From NCBI RefSeq assembly GCF_029067145.1, contig NZ_JAIEFA010000083.1:1-33452 (forward strand): 33,452 bases of DNA. The letters run 5' to 3'. Both the position numbers and the translations under genes were made by a program. Under the pieces are notes generated by a model, which worked only from the letters and a program-made list of their open reading frames with translations, was not told the origin of the DNA and did no database searches. Origin of the DNA: Helicobacter sp. Its GTDB lineage: Bacteria > Campylobacterota > Campylobacteria > Campylobacterales > Helicobacteraceae. Shown piece by piece: positions 14,718-22,261 of this stretch (positions within the stretch are counted from its first letter, which is position 1; every line of letters starts with the position of its first letter).

Positions 14718-15638
14718 TTAAAAGTCGCGTTCAATCATTTCGCGCATAATTTGTATAAGTTTATCACAAGATTGATTAGCAATCGCTTCAATTCCATTGT
14801 TGCCCAAATGTTTTGCTAGAGCGAGACTTTGAGTGATTGCGTCTTTTGCCTTTAGCTCACTTAAAATCCATTCTTGTTCTTGCGTTTGTAAGTCTTGTTT
14901 AAACGCATTTTTTAAACGCGCTTTGCCCTTATCGTCTAGTTTGCTATACAAGAAAATATAAGGCAGGGTTGTTTTACCCTCTTTGAAGTCGCTTAGGGCG
15001 GGTTTGCCTAGAGTTTTGGAATCTGCAACAATATCTAGCACATCATCAATGATTTGAAATGCGATTCCAAGATTACGCCCATAGAGGCGGAATCCCTGCG
15101 CTTCCTCTGCGCTTTTACCTGCTAAAAATGCTGCGGAATATGCGGTGGCTTCAATGAGCGCAGCAGTTTTGTGTTCTATCATTTGGAGATATTGACTTTC
15201 ATTGGGATTAAAGCTTTTTGCTAACTCTACATCTTCTAGCTCGCCGATTGCAAGAGTAGTAACCGCATTTGCAATAATGCGCGGAATCATTGGATAATTT
15301 TCTTGCAAGCTTGTAAGCTCACAAAAGGCTTTGGAATAAAATATATCGCCTAGCATAATCGCGTTTTTATCACCAAAAAGTGCATTGATAGAGGGCTTAG
15401 AACGTCTTGTAAGGGCATTATCAATCACATCATCGTGCAGAAGTGAAGCACTCTGAATCATCTCAATGATTGCACAAAGTAAAATACACTCCTCACACTC
15501 GCCCGCGATATGAAGCGCAAGTTTGGAGCGCAGCATTTTGCCTCGCTGCAAATGCGCACTCAAGTCTAATACGAGCGGGGATTCTAATTCTTTTAAAAAT
15601 TCTTGAATTTTTGTTTCAATGCGCGCTAAAGCCTCCAT
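14718..15638 (-). CDS. ispB: polyprenyl diphosphate synthase (octaprenyl type), quinone side chain
   Basis: A trans-isoprenyl diphosphate synthase of 306 residues making the long tail of (mena)quinone. The first aspartate-rich motif is LLHDDVIDNALTRR (DDVID, residues 69-73), and the second is FQIIDDVLDI. The usual GGKRxRP substrate motif appears as RGKMLRSKL, a variant seen in long-chain enzymes of this lineage. I choose ATG at 15638, because AAGGAAGG sits six to seven bases upstream; TTG 15659 and ATG 15656 lack this. The gene begins inside the end of the upstream 152-residue gene. In H. pylori the equivalent gene, HP0240, has the same neighbours. Chain length cannot be fixed from sequence. 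Confidence 0.9.
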   Translation of the reverse strand: MEALARIETKIQEFLKELESPLVLDLSAHLQRGKMLRSKLALHIAGECEECILLCAIIEMIQSASLLHDDVIDNALTRRSKPSINALFGDKNAIMLGDIFYSKAFCELTSLQENYPMIPRIIANAVTTLAIGELEDVELAKSFNPNESQYLQMIEHKTAALIEATAYSAAFLAGKSAEEAQGFRLYGRNLGIAFQIIDDVLDIVADSKTLGKPALSDFKEGKTTLPYIFLYSKLDDKGKARLKNAFKQDLQTQEQEWILSELKAKDAITQSLALAKHLGNNGIEAIANQSCDKLIQIMREMIERDF

Positions 15639-16074
15639 TGGGAACCTTCCTTTCATCAATGATATTAAAATCTCTGTTACCTTGATAAAGATAATATTTT
15701 AGGGTTGCAACTTTTTTGGTGCGGTGATAATCCTTAAAACATAGCATAAAAAAGGGCTCTTCACTATAATATTTTTGCTCTGGTTTGAGCAGAGGGACTT
15801 TATAGCACCTGCGCTGATAGTCTTGATAAAGAATAAATTGGTGTGGAAAAGAATCGTAATTTAAGTGCATTACCAAGCCCTCGTTTTTTAGCAATGTCCA
15901 ACGAAAAAACAATGTCTTAGCCGCTTCTCTTGCTTGTAAAGTCAAAAGATAAAATTCATCTTTGTTTAGCTCAATGAACTTTTCTGTTTTCCAAACAGGA
16001 GGTGCAAAAAGCATTGAAACTCCTAGAATCGCGCTTAAGATTGCCGATAAACTAAAGAGTGCAAATATTTTCAT
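15616..16074 (-). CDS. conserved hypothetical exported or anchored protein
   Basis: A 152-residue protein with an N-terminal hydrophobic segment (residues about 4-25, LFSLSAILSAILGVSMLFAP), which could be a signal peptide or a single anchor. The rest is soluble and rich in aromatic residues and Lys (FHQFILYQDYQRRCYKV-like region, then EEPFFMLCFKDYHRTKKVA), with three Cys. No family is recognised. Its place between the DUF2018 gene and ispB matches the position of H. pylori HP0241, so it is probably the same conserved Helicobacter gene. The ribosome site before ATG 16074 is weak (GGAAT), and the 3' end overlaps ispB by 23 bases, suggesting coupled translation. Confidence 0.65.
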   Translation of the reverse strand: MKIFALFSLSAILSAILGVSMLFAPPVWKTEKFIELNKDEFYLLTLQAREAAKTLFFRWTLLKNEGLVMHLNYDSFPHQFILYQDYQRRCYKVPLLKPEQKYYSEEPFFMLCFKDYHRTKKVATLKYYLYQGNRDFNIIDERKVPNGGFSAH

Positions 16075-16122
16075 TCTTGGGATTCCATTGGAGTTGCTTA
16101 GTGTAAGGATTGCATTTTGTCT

Positions 16123-16389
16123 TTATTCATTTTGGGTTAAAATATTTCCCATAGATTCAATTGCAATATTTTGTGTGCGATGATGGATTTCCTCTGAGGA
16201 TTCCTCGCTATTGGCTAAATAGGCTAATTCTTCTTCCCACATTTCGCCGAGCCTTTTTTCAAGCAGAATCTCCATTGCTGCTTGACGCTCTAGCAAGCGC
16301 GTAAGCTCTTGTGCGCTTAAACCTTGTGAGGCATTAAAGATAATCTCAATCCATTTTTCTTGGGGTAAGCCCTCTAAAATATGTTCCAT
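16123..16389 (-). CDS. DUF2018 protein, HP0242-like knotted-dimer family
   Basis: An 88-residue, mostly helical acidic protein. It matches my memory of H. pylori HP0242 along its whole length: EGLPQEKWIEIIFNAS, LSAQELTRLLER and a C-terminal SMGNILTQNE correspond to EGNPLDKWNDIIFHAS, LSKKELERLLEL and SMANILSGNE. HP0242 is structurally known as a small all-alpha homodimer with an unusual pseudo-knotted fold (PF09442); its cellular role is unknown. The open frame extends upstream to 16476, but that part is hisD in another frame; ATG 16389 has AAGGA at seven bases and begins at the family's N-terminus. It starts 14 bases after the hisD stop. Confidence 0.85.
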   Translation of the reverse strand: MEHILEGLPQEKWIEIIFNASQGLSAQELTRLLERQAAMEILLEKRLGEMWEEELAYLANSEESSEEIHHRTQNIAIESMGNILTQNE

Positions 16390-16403
16390 AGTATTCCTTG
16401 TAT

Positions 16404-17714
16404 TTATGAGTTTAGTCGCACAAGCACGGCATTTTGGTGTGCGTCTAGTCCCTCTGTGTGTGCGAGGATTCCACATTCTTGCCCCATTTGCGCAATTCCT
16501 TTTTTGGAAAAGGCGATGATAGAGGATTTTTTCATAAAATGCTCTGTGGAAAGAGGCGAAAAAAACTTTGCACTTCCACCTGTTGGTAGGGTGTGGTTTG
16601 GTCCTGCAATATAATCCCCAATGGGTTCGGGAGTGTTTTCTCCGATGAAAATTGCCCCCGCGTGTTGAATCTTAGGTAGAATCTCCAAAGGATTTTTCAC
16701 GAGCAATTCTAAGTGTTCGGGCGCAATTTGATTCATCAAGGCAATGCCCTCTTGCAAACTTTGCACAATGAGGATTGCCCCGCGCTCATTAATGGATTTT
16801 GCTGTGATTTCCTTGCGTGGCAAGGTGGCTAAAAATTCCTCAATCTTTTGTGCGACTTGTTTTGCTAAACTTTCGCTTGTGGTGATGAGAATGGAGCTTG
16901 CCATTTCATCGTGTTCTGCTTGTGAGAGCAAATCCCAAGCAAGATAATCCGCCCTTGCCTCTCCGTCGTTTAGGATTCCAATCTCACTAGGTCCCGCAAT
17001 CATATCAATCTGTACTTCTCCAAAAACAAGCTTTTTAGCAGTCGCAACATAAATATTGCCCGGTCCCGTGATAATATCTACTTTTTGGATTCCTTTTCCT
17101 TGTGAATCTTGCGCACCAAAGGCGAGCGCACCTATTGCACTTGCCCCGCCGATTTTATAGGCTTCTTGGATATTGCAAAGGTGCATAGCTGCAAGCAATA
17201 AGGGATTGGGTTCATTGTGTGGAGTAGGCGTGCAGACGACAATTTCTTTCACACCCGCGACAAGAGCTGGAATCGCATTCATCAAAAGTGAGCTTGGATA
17301 AGCCGCCTTGCCTCCGGGGATATATAGTCCTGCTCTGTCCATAGGCGTAACTTTTTGTCCCAAAATATTGCCGTTTTCCTCAAAGTCTAGCCAAGTTTTG
17401 GGCTTTTGTTTGGAATGAAAAGCATAAATGCGTTCAAAGGCGAGTTGTAAGGAATCTTTCAAAGGAGTTTCTAGGGTAGTATAAGCCTTTTGCATTTGCT
17501 CTTGCGTGATTTTTAAATCCGAAAAATTAGTCGGATTCCAATTATCAAATTGTGCAACTTGCGCTATAATTGCACTTTGTCCCTGCTTTTTAATCGCATT
17601 GAGCAATTCCTTGACGCGTCCCTCCACGCTTTCTATATCCATAGCACCGCGCTTGAGTATTTTTTCAAACTCTGTATTGAAATTTGAATCTTTATTATTT
17701 AATAAAGCAATCAT
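16404..17714 (-). CDS. hisD: histidinol dehydrogenase
   Basis: A 436-residue zinc enzyme that oxidises L-histidinol to histidine in two NAD-dependent steps. Visible family features are MDRAGLYIPGGKAAYPSS (residues about 120-137), IDMIAGPSEI, the zinc-ligand segment LLSQAEHDEMASS, and APEHLEL with the catalytic Glu-His pair. Length is normal. AAAGGAG lies about nine bases before the ATG at 17714. No other his gene is in the window, so it is isolated from the rest of the pathway. It heads the minus-strand run, upstream of DUF2018, and the promoter should lie in the 182-base divergent gap, where TTATAAG and GGCTAAAATGCC are the best A/T-rich candidates. Confidence 0.95.
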   Translation of the reverse strand: MIALLNNKDSNFNTEFEKILKRGAMDIESVEGRVKELLNAIKKQGQSAIIAQVAQFDNWNPTNFSDLKITQEQMQKAYTTLETPLKDSLQLAFERIYAFHSKQKPKTWLDFEENGNILGQKVTPMDRAGLYIPGGKAAYPSSLLMNAIPALVAGVKEIVVCTPTPHNEPNPLLLAAMHLCNIQEAYKIGGASAIGALAFGAQDSQGKGIQKVDIITGPGNIYVATAKKLVFGEVQIDMIAGPSEIGILNDGEARADYLAWDLLSQAEHDEMASSILITTSESLAKQVAQKIEEFLATLPRKEITAKSINERGAILIVQSLQEGIALMNQIAPEHLELLVKNPLEILPKIQHAGAIFIGENTPEPIGDYIAGPNHTLPTGGSAKFFSPLSTEHFMKKSSIIAFSKKGIAQMGQECGILAHTEGLDAHQNAVLVRLNS

Positions 17715-17863
17715 TCTTGAAAAACTCCTTTGATTCCTTATAAGAATTTGGCATTTTAGCCTTTTATGTTTAATTTTATTTTAATTGCAGAATCTTGCTT
17801 GTAAAGATTCGTTATTATCTGCGTATCCAAATGGCTTTAGGCTAATTTTGTATAAAACTTTGT

Positions 17864-17869
17864 TAAAAT
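17864..17869 (+). promoter_or_regulatory. candidate -10 upstream of CoA-binding protein gene
   Basis: TAAAAT in TTTGTTAAAATAGTG, 27 bases before the ATG at 17897, with AAAGG as ribosome site. It is a near-consensus -10 with the preceding T-rich stretch common in Helicobacter promoters. The 182-base gap serves two divergent transcripts and holds nothing else recognisable. Confidence 0.4.
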
Positions 17870-17896
17870 AGTGCAAAATTTTTATAAAGGCATAGA

Positions 17897-18322
17897 ATGC
17901 AAGATTCTAAAATGCGAGAAATCTTGAAAGAATCCAAAGTGATTGCGGTGCTTGGGCTCTCTCCAGAAGAGAGCAAACCAAGCCATAAGGTGGCAAAATT
18001 TTTGCAAACACAAGGCTATGAGATTCTGCCTATTTATCCTAAGGGGGGCGAGATTTTGGGAGTAAAAGCCTTTGTGAGCTTAAAAGAAGCCTTTGAAGCA
18101 CAGAACAAAGCGGGTGTGCGGATAGATATTTTAAATGTCTTTCGCAAAAGTGAAGCATTGCCCGAAATTATGCGTGAAGTGTTGGAGTTGCAGAATCCTC
18201 CACTTTGTGTTTGGGTGCAATTAGGATTGCAAAATGCGCAGGCGCGTAAAATGCTAGAGAACACAAAGATAATGTATGTTGAAAATTTATGTATCAAACT
18301 TGAATATGAGAGGTTGTTTTGA
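17897..18322 (+). CDS. CoA-binding domain protein (YccU-like)
   Basis: A 141-residue single-domain Rossmann-fold protein of the CoA_binding_2 group (YccU-like). It begins with a short helix and then KVIAVLGLSPEESKPSHKVAKF, the nucleotide-binding beta-alpha start, followed by GYEILPIYPKG, RIDILNVFRKSEALPEIM and LCVWVQLGLQN, all family landmarks. Length is typical. The precise role is unknown; family members bind CoA and may regulate acylation or act as small ligand sensors. AAAGG precedes the ATG at 17897. The stop overlaps the ilvA ATG (TGATG), indicating a two-gene unit. Confidence 0.85.
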   Translation: MQDSKMREILKESKVIAVLGLSPEESKPSHKVAKFLQTQGYEILPIYPKGGEILGVKAFVSLKEAFEAQNKAGVRIDILNVFRKSEALPEIMREVLELQNPPLCVWVQLGLQNAQARKMLENTKIMYVENLCIKLEYERLF

Positions 18323-19530
18323 TGATTCCACTTTCTAAAATTATGGACGCTAAAGCGCGATTAGAGGGAATCGTGCAGAATACAAAGTTAGCTTTTGCGC
18401 CTAAGCTTAGCCAAATTTGCGGAGCAAAAGTGTATGTCAAGCAAGAAAACTTACAAAATACAGGCTCTTTTAAGTTGCGCGGTGCTTTTAATAAAATCTC
18501 CTCTTTGAGTGAGGAGGAGCGCGCCTGTGGCGTGATTGCTTCAAGTGCAGGGAATCACGCACAAGGGGTTGCGTATAGCGCAAAACATTATGGAATCAAG
18601 GGCGTGATTGTAATGCCAGAGGCAACGCCACTGCTGAAAGTAATGGGAGTAAAAGAACTTGGAGCAGAAGCGATTTTAAAGGGCAATAATTACGATGAAG
18701 CCTATGCATATGCGCTAGAATATGCTAAAACGCATAATTTGCAATTCATTCACCCTTTTGCCGATGAGGAAGTGATTGCAGGACAAGGCACGGTTGCACT
18801 AGAAATGATTGAGGCACAAAGTCATCTTACAAGCATTGTCGTGCCAATCGGTGGTGGCGGGCTGATTTCTGGAATCGCAGCGGCATATAAGCAAATGTTG
18901 CCGAGCGTGCGGATTATTGGAGTTGTCGCAGAGGGTGCGCCTGGAATGTATCATTCTTACCACAAAAAAGAAATCCAAAGCACGGATTCTGTGCGCACAA
19001 TCGCCGATGGAATCGCAGTGCGTGATGTGAATTCTAAAAACTTTGAATATGTTTTAGAATCCGTAGATGAAGTCGTAATGGTAGATGATGAGGAAATCGC
19101 TAATGCAGTGCTTTATTTGCTAGAGAATCAAAAGCTTGTCGTAGAGGGAGCAGGGGCTAGTGTGGTTGCAGCAGTATTGCACCATAAATTTGCTTTGCAA
19201 AAGGAAGAATCTTTGGGGCTTGTGTTGAGCGGAGGAAATATTGATGTAACAATGCTTGGAAATATTATTGAGCGGGGGCTTGTGCGCTCCCACCGCAAAA
19301 TGCAAATTTCTGTAACGCTAATAGACAAACCCGGAAGTTTGCAAAGATTGAGTGATTTACTCTCTAATCTTGGCGCGAACATTGTCAAGATTGATTTTGA
19401 TAGGACTTCCACTTCTCTTGCTTTTGGTGATGCAAATATTGTGATTATGCTTGAAACAAAAGGCAAAGAACATCAAGGAGCGATTCGTTCGCAACTACAA
19501 AAACAAGGTTATATATTTGTAGAGATTTAA
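18322..19530 (+). CDS. ilvA: threonine ammonia-lyase with C-terminal ACT domain
   Basis: A 402-residue PLP enzyme converting threonine to 2-oxobutanoate, the entry to isoleucine synthesis. The PLP lysine is Lys51 in TGSFKLRGA, the phosphate-binding glycine loop is VVPIGGGGLISG, and the C-terminal 75 residues have the ACT-like VTLIDKPGSLQRLSDLLSNLG typical of allosteric control. A single short ACT domain gives the roughly 400-residue class rather than the 500-residue E. coli IlvA. I choose ATG 18322, overlapping the previous stop and preceded by AGAGG; TTG 18319 is the alternative. H. pylori depends on external isoleucine, so presence here supports an enterohepatic species. The serine/threonine dehydratase family has catabolic members (TdcB), but an ACT domain favours biosynthesis. 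Confidence 0.92.
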   Translation: MIPLSKIMDAKARLEGIVQNTKLAFAPKLSQICGAKVYVKQENLQNTGSFKLRGAFNKISSLSEEERACGVIASSAGNHAQGVAYSAKHYGIKGVIVMPEATPLLKVMGVKELGAEAILKGNNYDEAYAYALEYAKTHNLQFIHPFADEEVIAGQGTVALEMIEAQSHLTSIVVPIGGGGLISGIAAAYKQMLPSVRIIGVVAEGAPGMYHSYHKKEIQSTDSVRTIADGIAVRDVNSKNFEYVLESVDEVVMVDDEEIANAVLYLLENQKLVVEGAGASVVAAVLHHKFALQKEESLGLVLSGGNIDVTMLGNIIERGLVRSHRKMQISVTLIDKPGSLQRLSDLLSNLGANIVKIDFDRTSTSLAFGDANIVIMLETKGKEHQGAIRSQLQKQGYIFVEI

Positions 19531-19542
19531 GGAATCGCAACT

Positions 19543-20724
19543 TTGAAACCACAAACTCGCAGTTTTTTTTGGCTTTTTGGCTTATTTTTTTTAAGTCTTA
19601 GTGCGCTTTTGTGGCTACTTAGCACATTAAGCATTAGCCATAACGAAGCGCAAGAGTTTTTTAATCCGCAGCATTTTTGTGGATTTGTTAGCTCTTATAG
19701 TGCAAAGATTCTAGGACAAAACGATTGGAGTTTGCGACTGCCTTTTTTATTATTGCATTTTTGCAATGCCTTTTTGATGTATTATTTTGCAAGAGATTTT
19801 TTAAAGCACTCTAGCGACGCAGTTTTTTGCACTTTGTTGTTTCTTTTATTGCCAGGTGTGAATGCCGCTGCACTGCTAGTTTCTAATAGTGGAATCGTGA
19901 TTTGCTTGACATTGATTCTTTGTATTTGGGTGCAAAAAAACGACACGATTCCTTATGGATTGCTTTTGATAATGGCTTTTGTGGATAGAAGTTTTGCTTT
20001 GGTTTTTATTGCATTGATTTTTTATGGCATTGAACGCAAGCAAACACTTTTGATTTTTTTGTCTTTGGGGTTTTTCGCGCTGAATATGTATTGTTTTGGA
20101 TTAGAGATTGGCGGACACCCAAGAGGCTATTTTTTGGATAGCAATGGGCATTTGTTGTTGATTTTTTCTCCATTGTTATTTTTGTATTTTTTATACACGC
20201 TTTATCGTTATTTTAATCAGAGTAAAAGACCTTTGATTTGGTATATTGCAAGCGTGGCGTTGGGCTTTATTTGGTTGCTCTCCTTGCGCCAAAGGGTGCA
20301 GACGGAATTTTTCGCACCTCTGCTAATTGTAGCGATTCCTTTAATGGTGAATCTCTATTTTTCTGGGCTTCGTGTGCGTTTGCCACAATTTCGGGCGCGT
20401 TATACGATTCCATTTTTGGCTACTTTTTTAGTTTTGTTGCTTTGTAGTGGAATGTTGTTTTTGTCTAAGCCACTTTTCGTGCTTTTTCCTACCGCAAATG
20501 AACATTTTGCTTTTCGGCATTTTATTGCAAAAGAAGTTGCGCAAGCCTTGCATTCTCAAGGAATTAAACGCGTCAAAACAGAGGCAAAAATGCAGGAGAG
20601 ATTGAAGTTTTATGGAATCTCTAAAGGAGGTTTGAGACTTGGCAATAGCCCTAGAGCAAATGCTTTGAGGATTCCTATTTATTATTATGATAAAAAAGTT
20701 GCGACTTTTTATGCTTACGATTAG
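19543..20724 (+). CDS. polytopic membrane protein, putative GT-C (family 39-like) glycosyltransferase
   Basis: A 393-residue protein with about ten hydrophobic helices. The first external loop carries SISHNEAQEFFNPQ, and NDWSLRLPFLLLHFCNAFLM follows, resembling the acidic loop and the 'RLP' helix of ArnT/PMT-like GT-C glycosyltransferases, which move sugars from lipid carriers on the periplasmic side. The canonical Asp-Glu pair is represented by Asn-Glu. The last 70 residues are soluble and include HFIAKEVAQALHSQGIKRV. The start is TTG at 19543 with AAGGA nine bases upstream; no ATG is near. It lies 12 bases after ilvA and ends directly before the pseudopilin gene. Function is inferred from topology and short motifs, so confidence in the substrate is low. 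Confidence 0.55.
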   Translation: MKPQTRSFFWLFGLFFLSLSALLWLLSTLSISHNEAQEFFNPQHFCGFVSSYSAKILGQNDWSLRLPFLLLHFCNAFLMYYFARDFLKHSSDAVFCTLLFLLLPGVNAAALLVSNSGIVICLTLILCIWVQKNDTIPYGLLLIMAFVDRSFALVFIALIFYGIERKQTLLIFLSLGFFALNMYCFGLEIGGHPRGYFLDSNGHLLLIFSPLLFLYFLYTLYRYFNQSKRPLIWYIASVALGFIWLLSLRQRVQTEFFAPLLIVAIPLMVNLYFSGLRVRLPQFRARYTIPFLATFLVLLLCSGMLFLSKPLFVLFPTANEHFAFRHFIAKEVAQALHSQGIKRVKTEAKMQERLKFYGISKGGLRLGNSPRANALRIPIYYYDKKVATFYAYD

Positions 20725-21399
20725 ATGATGAAGCCCGCGTTTAGTTTGCTAGAAATTGTGCTTGTGCTTGGAATATTAAGTGCGTTAATGTGGCTTGGCT
20801 ATGCTTGGTTCCCAGATTCCAAATTGTATTTGGCGCAAAACCAAATCCTTGCGCATTTAAATTACACGCGTTTCTTGGCATTAAGCAGCACAAAGCATAT
20901 CACGCAAAGTGCATTTTGTCAGAGTGATTATTGCCAAGCAGAGAGGGAGAGATGGACAGAATCCTTATGGAGATTGCAATTTTCTAAGCTTCAAGATGTG
21001 GGTTATGCGTATTATATTTATAGCGATTCTGCGCGAAAGGTTAGCACAAAGCATTTTGATGACCGCCCACGCGATGCGCAAGAAATCGCTCGCGACCCTT
21101 TGGATAACAAATACTTAAATAGCTACAATTATGATAATTCTAAGTTTGCAAACGCACTTCGTGCGGGAGATTTGGCAATCACAAAGCGGTATGGAATCCT
21201 AGAAGTGCGAATGAGCGGAGGTTGTGGGGAAAGTGAGGGCGGAAGGGTTTTGTTTGATGAACTAGGTTTTTTGCGTTGTAAAAAACCCTACGAACAGGTG
21301 ATTTTTCCGCAAGGAATGGTGCGTTTAGAGTTGCAAGGAAGCAGCGGCAAAAGTGTGGGAATTTGCATTTTAGAAAGCGGAATCGTTAAAAAATGCTAA
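20725..21399 (+). CDS. pseudopilin-like protein with type IV prepilin signal
   Basis: A 224-residue protein with a short basic leader and then A-FSLLEIVLVLGILSALMWL: the prepilin peptidase site followed by Phe+1, Glu+5 and a hydrophobic helix, the class III signal of type II secretion and type IV pilus subunits. The remainder is a globular domain with several Cys (CQSDYC, GGCGE, RCKK) and a C-terminal CILESGIVKKC that could form disulfides. The stop of the preceding gene touches the ATG and no ribosome site is visible, so translation is probably re-initiated; ATG 20728 is an alternative. No prepilin peptidase, secretin or assembly ATPase gene lies in the window. Confidence 0.75.
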   Translation: MMKPAFSLLEIVLVLGILSALMWLGYAWFPDSKLYLAQNQILAHLNYTRFLALSSTKHITQSAFCQSDYCQAERERWTESLWRLQFSKLQDVGYAYYIYSDSARKVSTKHFDDRPRDAQEIARDPLDNKYLNSYNYDNSKFANALRAGDLAITKRYGILEVRMSGGCGESEGGRVLFDELGFLRCKKPYEQVIFPQGMVRLELQGSSGKSVGICILESGIVKKC

Positions 21400-21414
21400 A
21401 ATTATTTTAAATTG

Positions 21415-21423
21415 TGTTATAAT
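21415..21423 (+). promoter_or_regulatory. extended -10 promoter of rsmA-rnj
   Basis: TGTTATAAT is a perfect extended -10, 26 bases before the TTG start of rsmA and 16 bases after the pseudopilin stop. It indicates that rsmA and rnj form their own transcription unit. Confidence 0.65.
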
Positions 21424-21448
21424 TAAAGATTTATTTTAAGGCGAGACT

Positions 21449-22249
21449 TTGAAAGCCGTTGAGAAGCAGAATCTAGCCAAAAAACATTTTGGACAGAATT
21501 TTTTACAAAATGAAAGTGTGCTAGAAGCGATTATCCAATCCATTCCCAAGATAAATAAAGAAATAGAACTGATAGAGATTGGGGCTGGCTTAGGTGATCT
21601 AACAAATAAGCTATTAAGCTTAGGGAATATCACTACTTATGAGGTGGATAAGGATTTGATTCCTTATTTGCAAGAGCGTTTGAAAGGCGCATTAGAATGC
21701 GGGAGATTGAGCCTTGAAATAGGCGATGTATTGGAGATTTGGAGGGGTGAGAGTTTGCGCGGAAAAGATTATTTTCTTGTGTCAAACTTGCCTTATTATG
21801 TTGCAACCAAGATTGTGATAAAAACCATCAAAGACCCGCTTTCTTGTGGCTGTGTCGTGATGACACAAAAGGAAGTTGCGCAGAAATTTTGCGCACAATG
21901 TGGAGAAAGTGATTTTAGCGCATTAAGTGTGTTAGCGCAAAGCGTAGGAGAGGCAACACTGCTCTTTGATGTGCCTCCTAGTGCCTTTGTTCCGCCGCCT
22001 AAAGTTACTTCTTCGGTGTTTTTGCTACAAAAAATAGCGAATCCACCGAGTTTTAAGGATTTAGAACATTTAGAATCCCTCTTGAAAGTCGCCTTTAGTG
22101 CGCCTAGAAAGACGATTTTGAATAACTTAAGTAAAGCCTATCCCAAAAAAGAGATTATGGACGCTTTGGAATCCTTGCAGATTGCACCTAGCAAACGACC
22201 TCACGAGATTGATACGACTAATTATCACCGACTTTTGAAAATTTTATAA
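21449..22249 (+). CDS. rsmA: 16S rRNA dimethyladenosine transferase KsgA/RsmA
   Basis: A 266-residue SAM-dependent enzyme that dimethylates A1518 and A1519 near the 3' end of 16S rRNA and checks 30S maturation. Landmarks are KKHFGQNFLQN at the N-terminus, the SAM-binding ELIEIGAGLGDLT (residues about 35-50), the catalytic FLVSNLPYYVATKI (NLPY motif) and the C-terminal VPPSAFVPPPKVTSSV. Length is normal. Start is TTG at 21449 with AAGG upstream at a suitable distance; there is no ATG before the conserved N-terminus. It is 12 bases before rnj, the same pair as HP1431-HP1430 in H. pylori. Confidence 0.95.
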   Translation: MKAVEKQNLAKKHFGQNFLQNESVLEAIIQSIPKINKEIELIEIGAGLGDLTNKLLSLGNITTYEVDKDLIPYLQERLKGALECGRLSLEIGDVLEIWRGESLRGKDYFLVSNLPYYVATKIVIKTIKDPLSCGCVVMTQKEVAQKFCAQCGESDFSALSVLAQSVGEATLLFDVPPSAFVPPPKVTSSVFLLQKIANPPSFKDLEHLESLLKVAFSAPRKTILNNLSKAYPKKEIMDALESLQIAPSKRPHEIDTTNYHRLLKIL

Positions 22250-22261
22250 AAGGCGGAAGTT

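Noticed and set aside
16390..16476. Upstream extension of the DUF2018 frame
   Set aside because: It overlaps the hisD 3' end and lacks a ribosome site; the family's N-terminus begins at 16389.
20725..21399. Pseudopilin as part of a local secretion cluster
   Set aside because: No ATPase, platform protein, secretin or prepilin peptidase lies in the window; neighbours are a membrane enzyme and rsmA.
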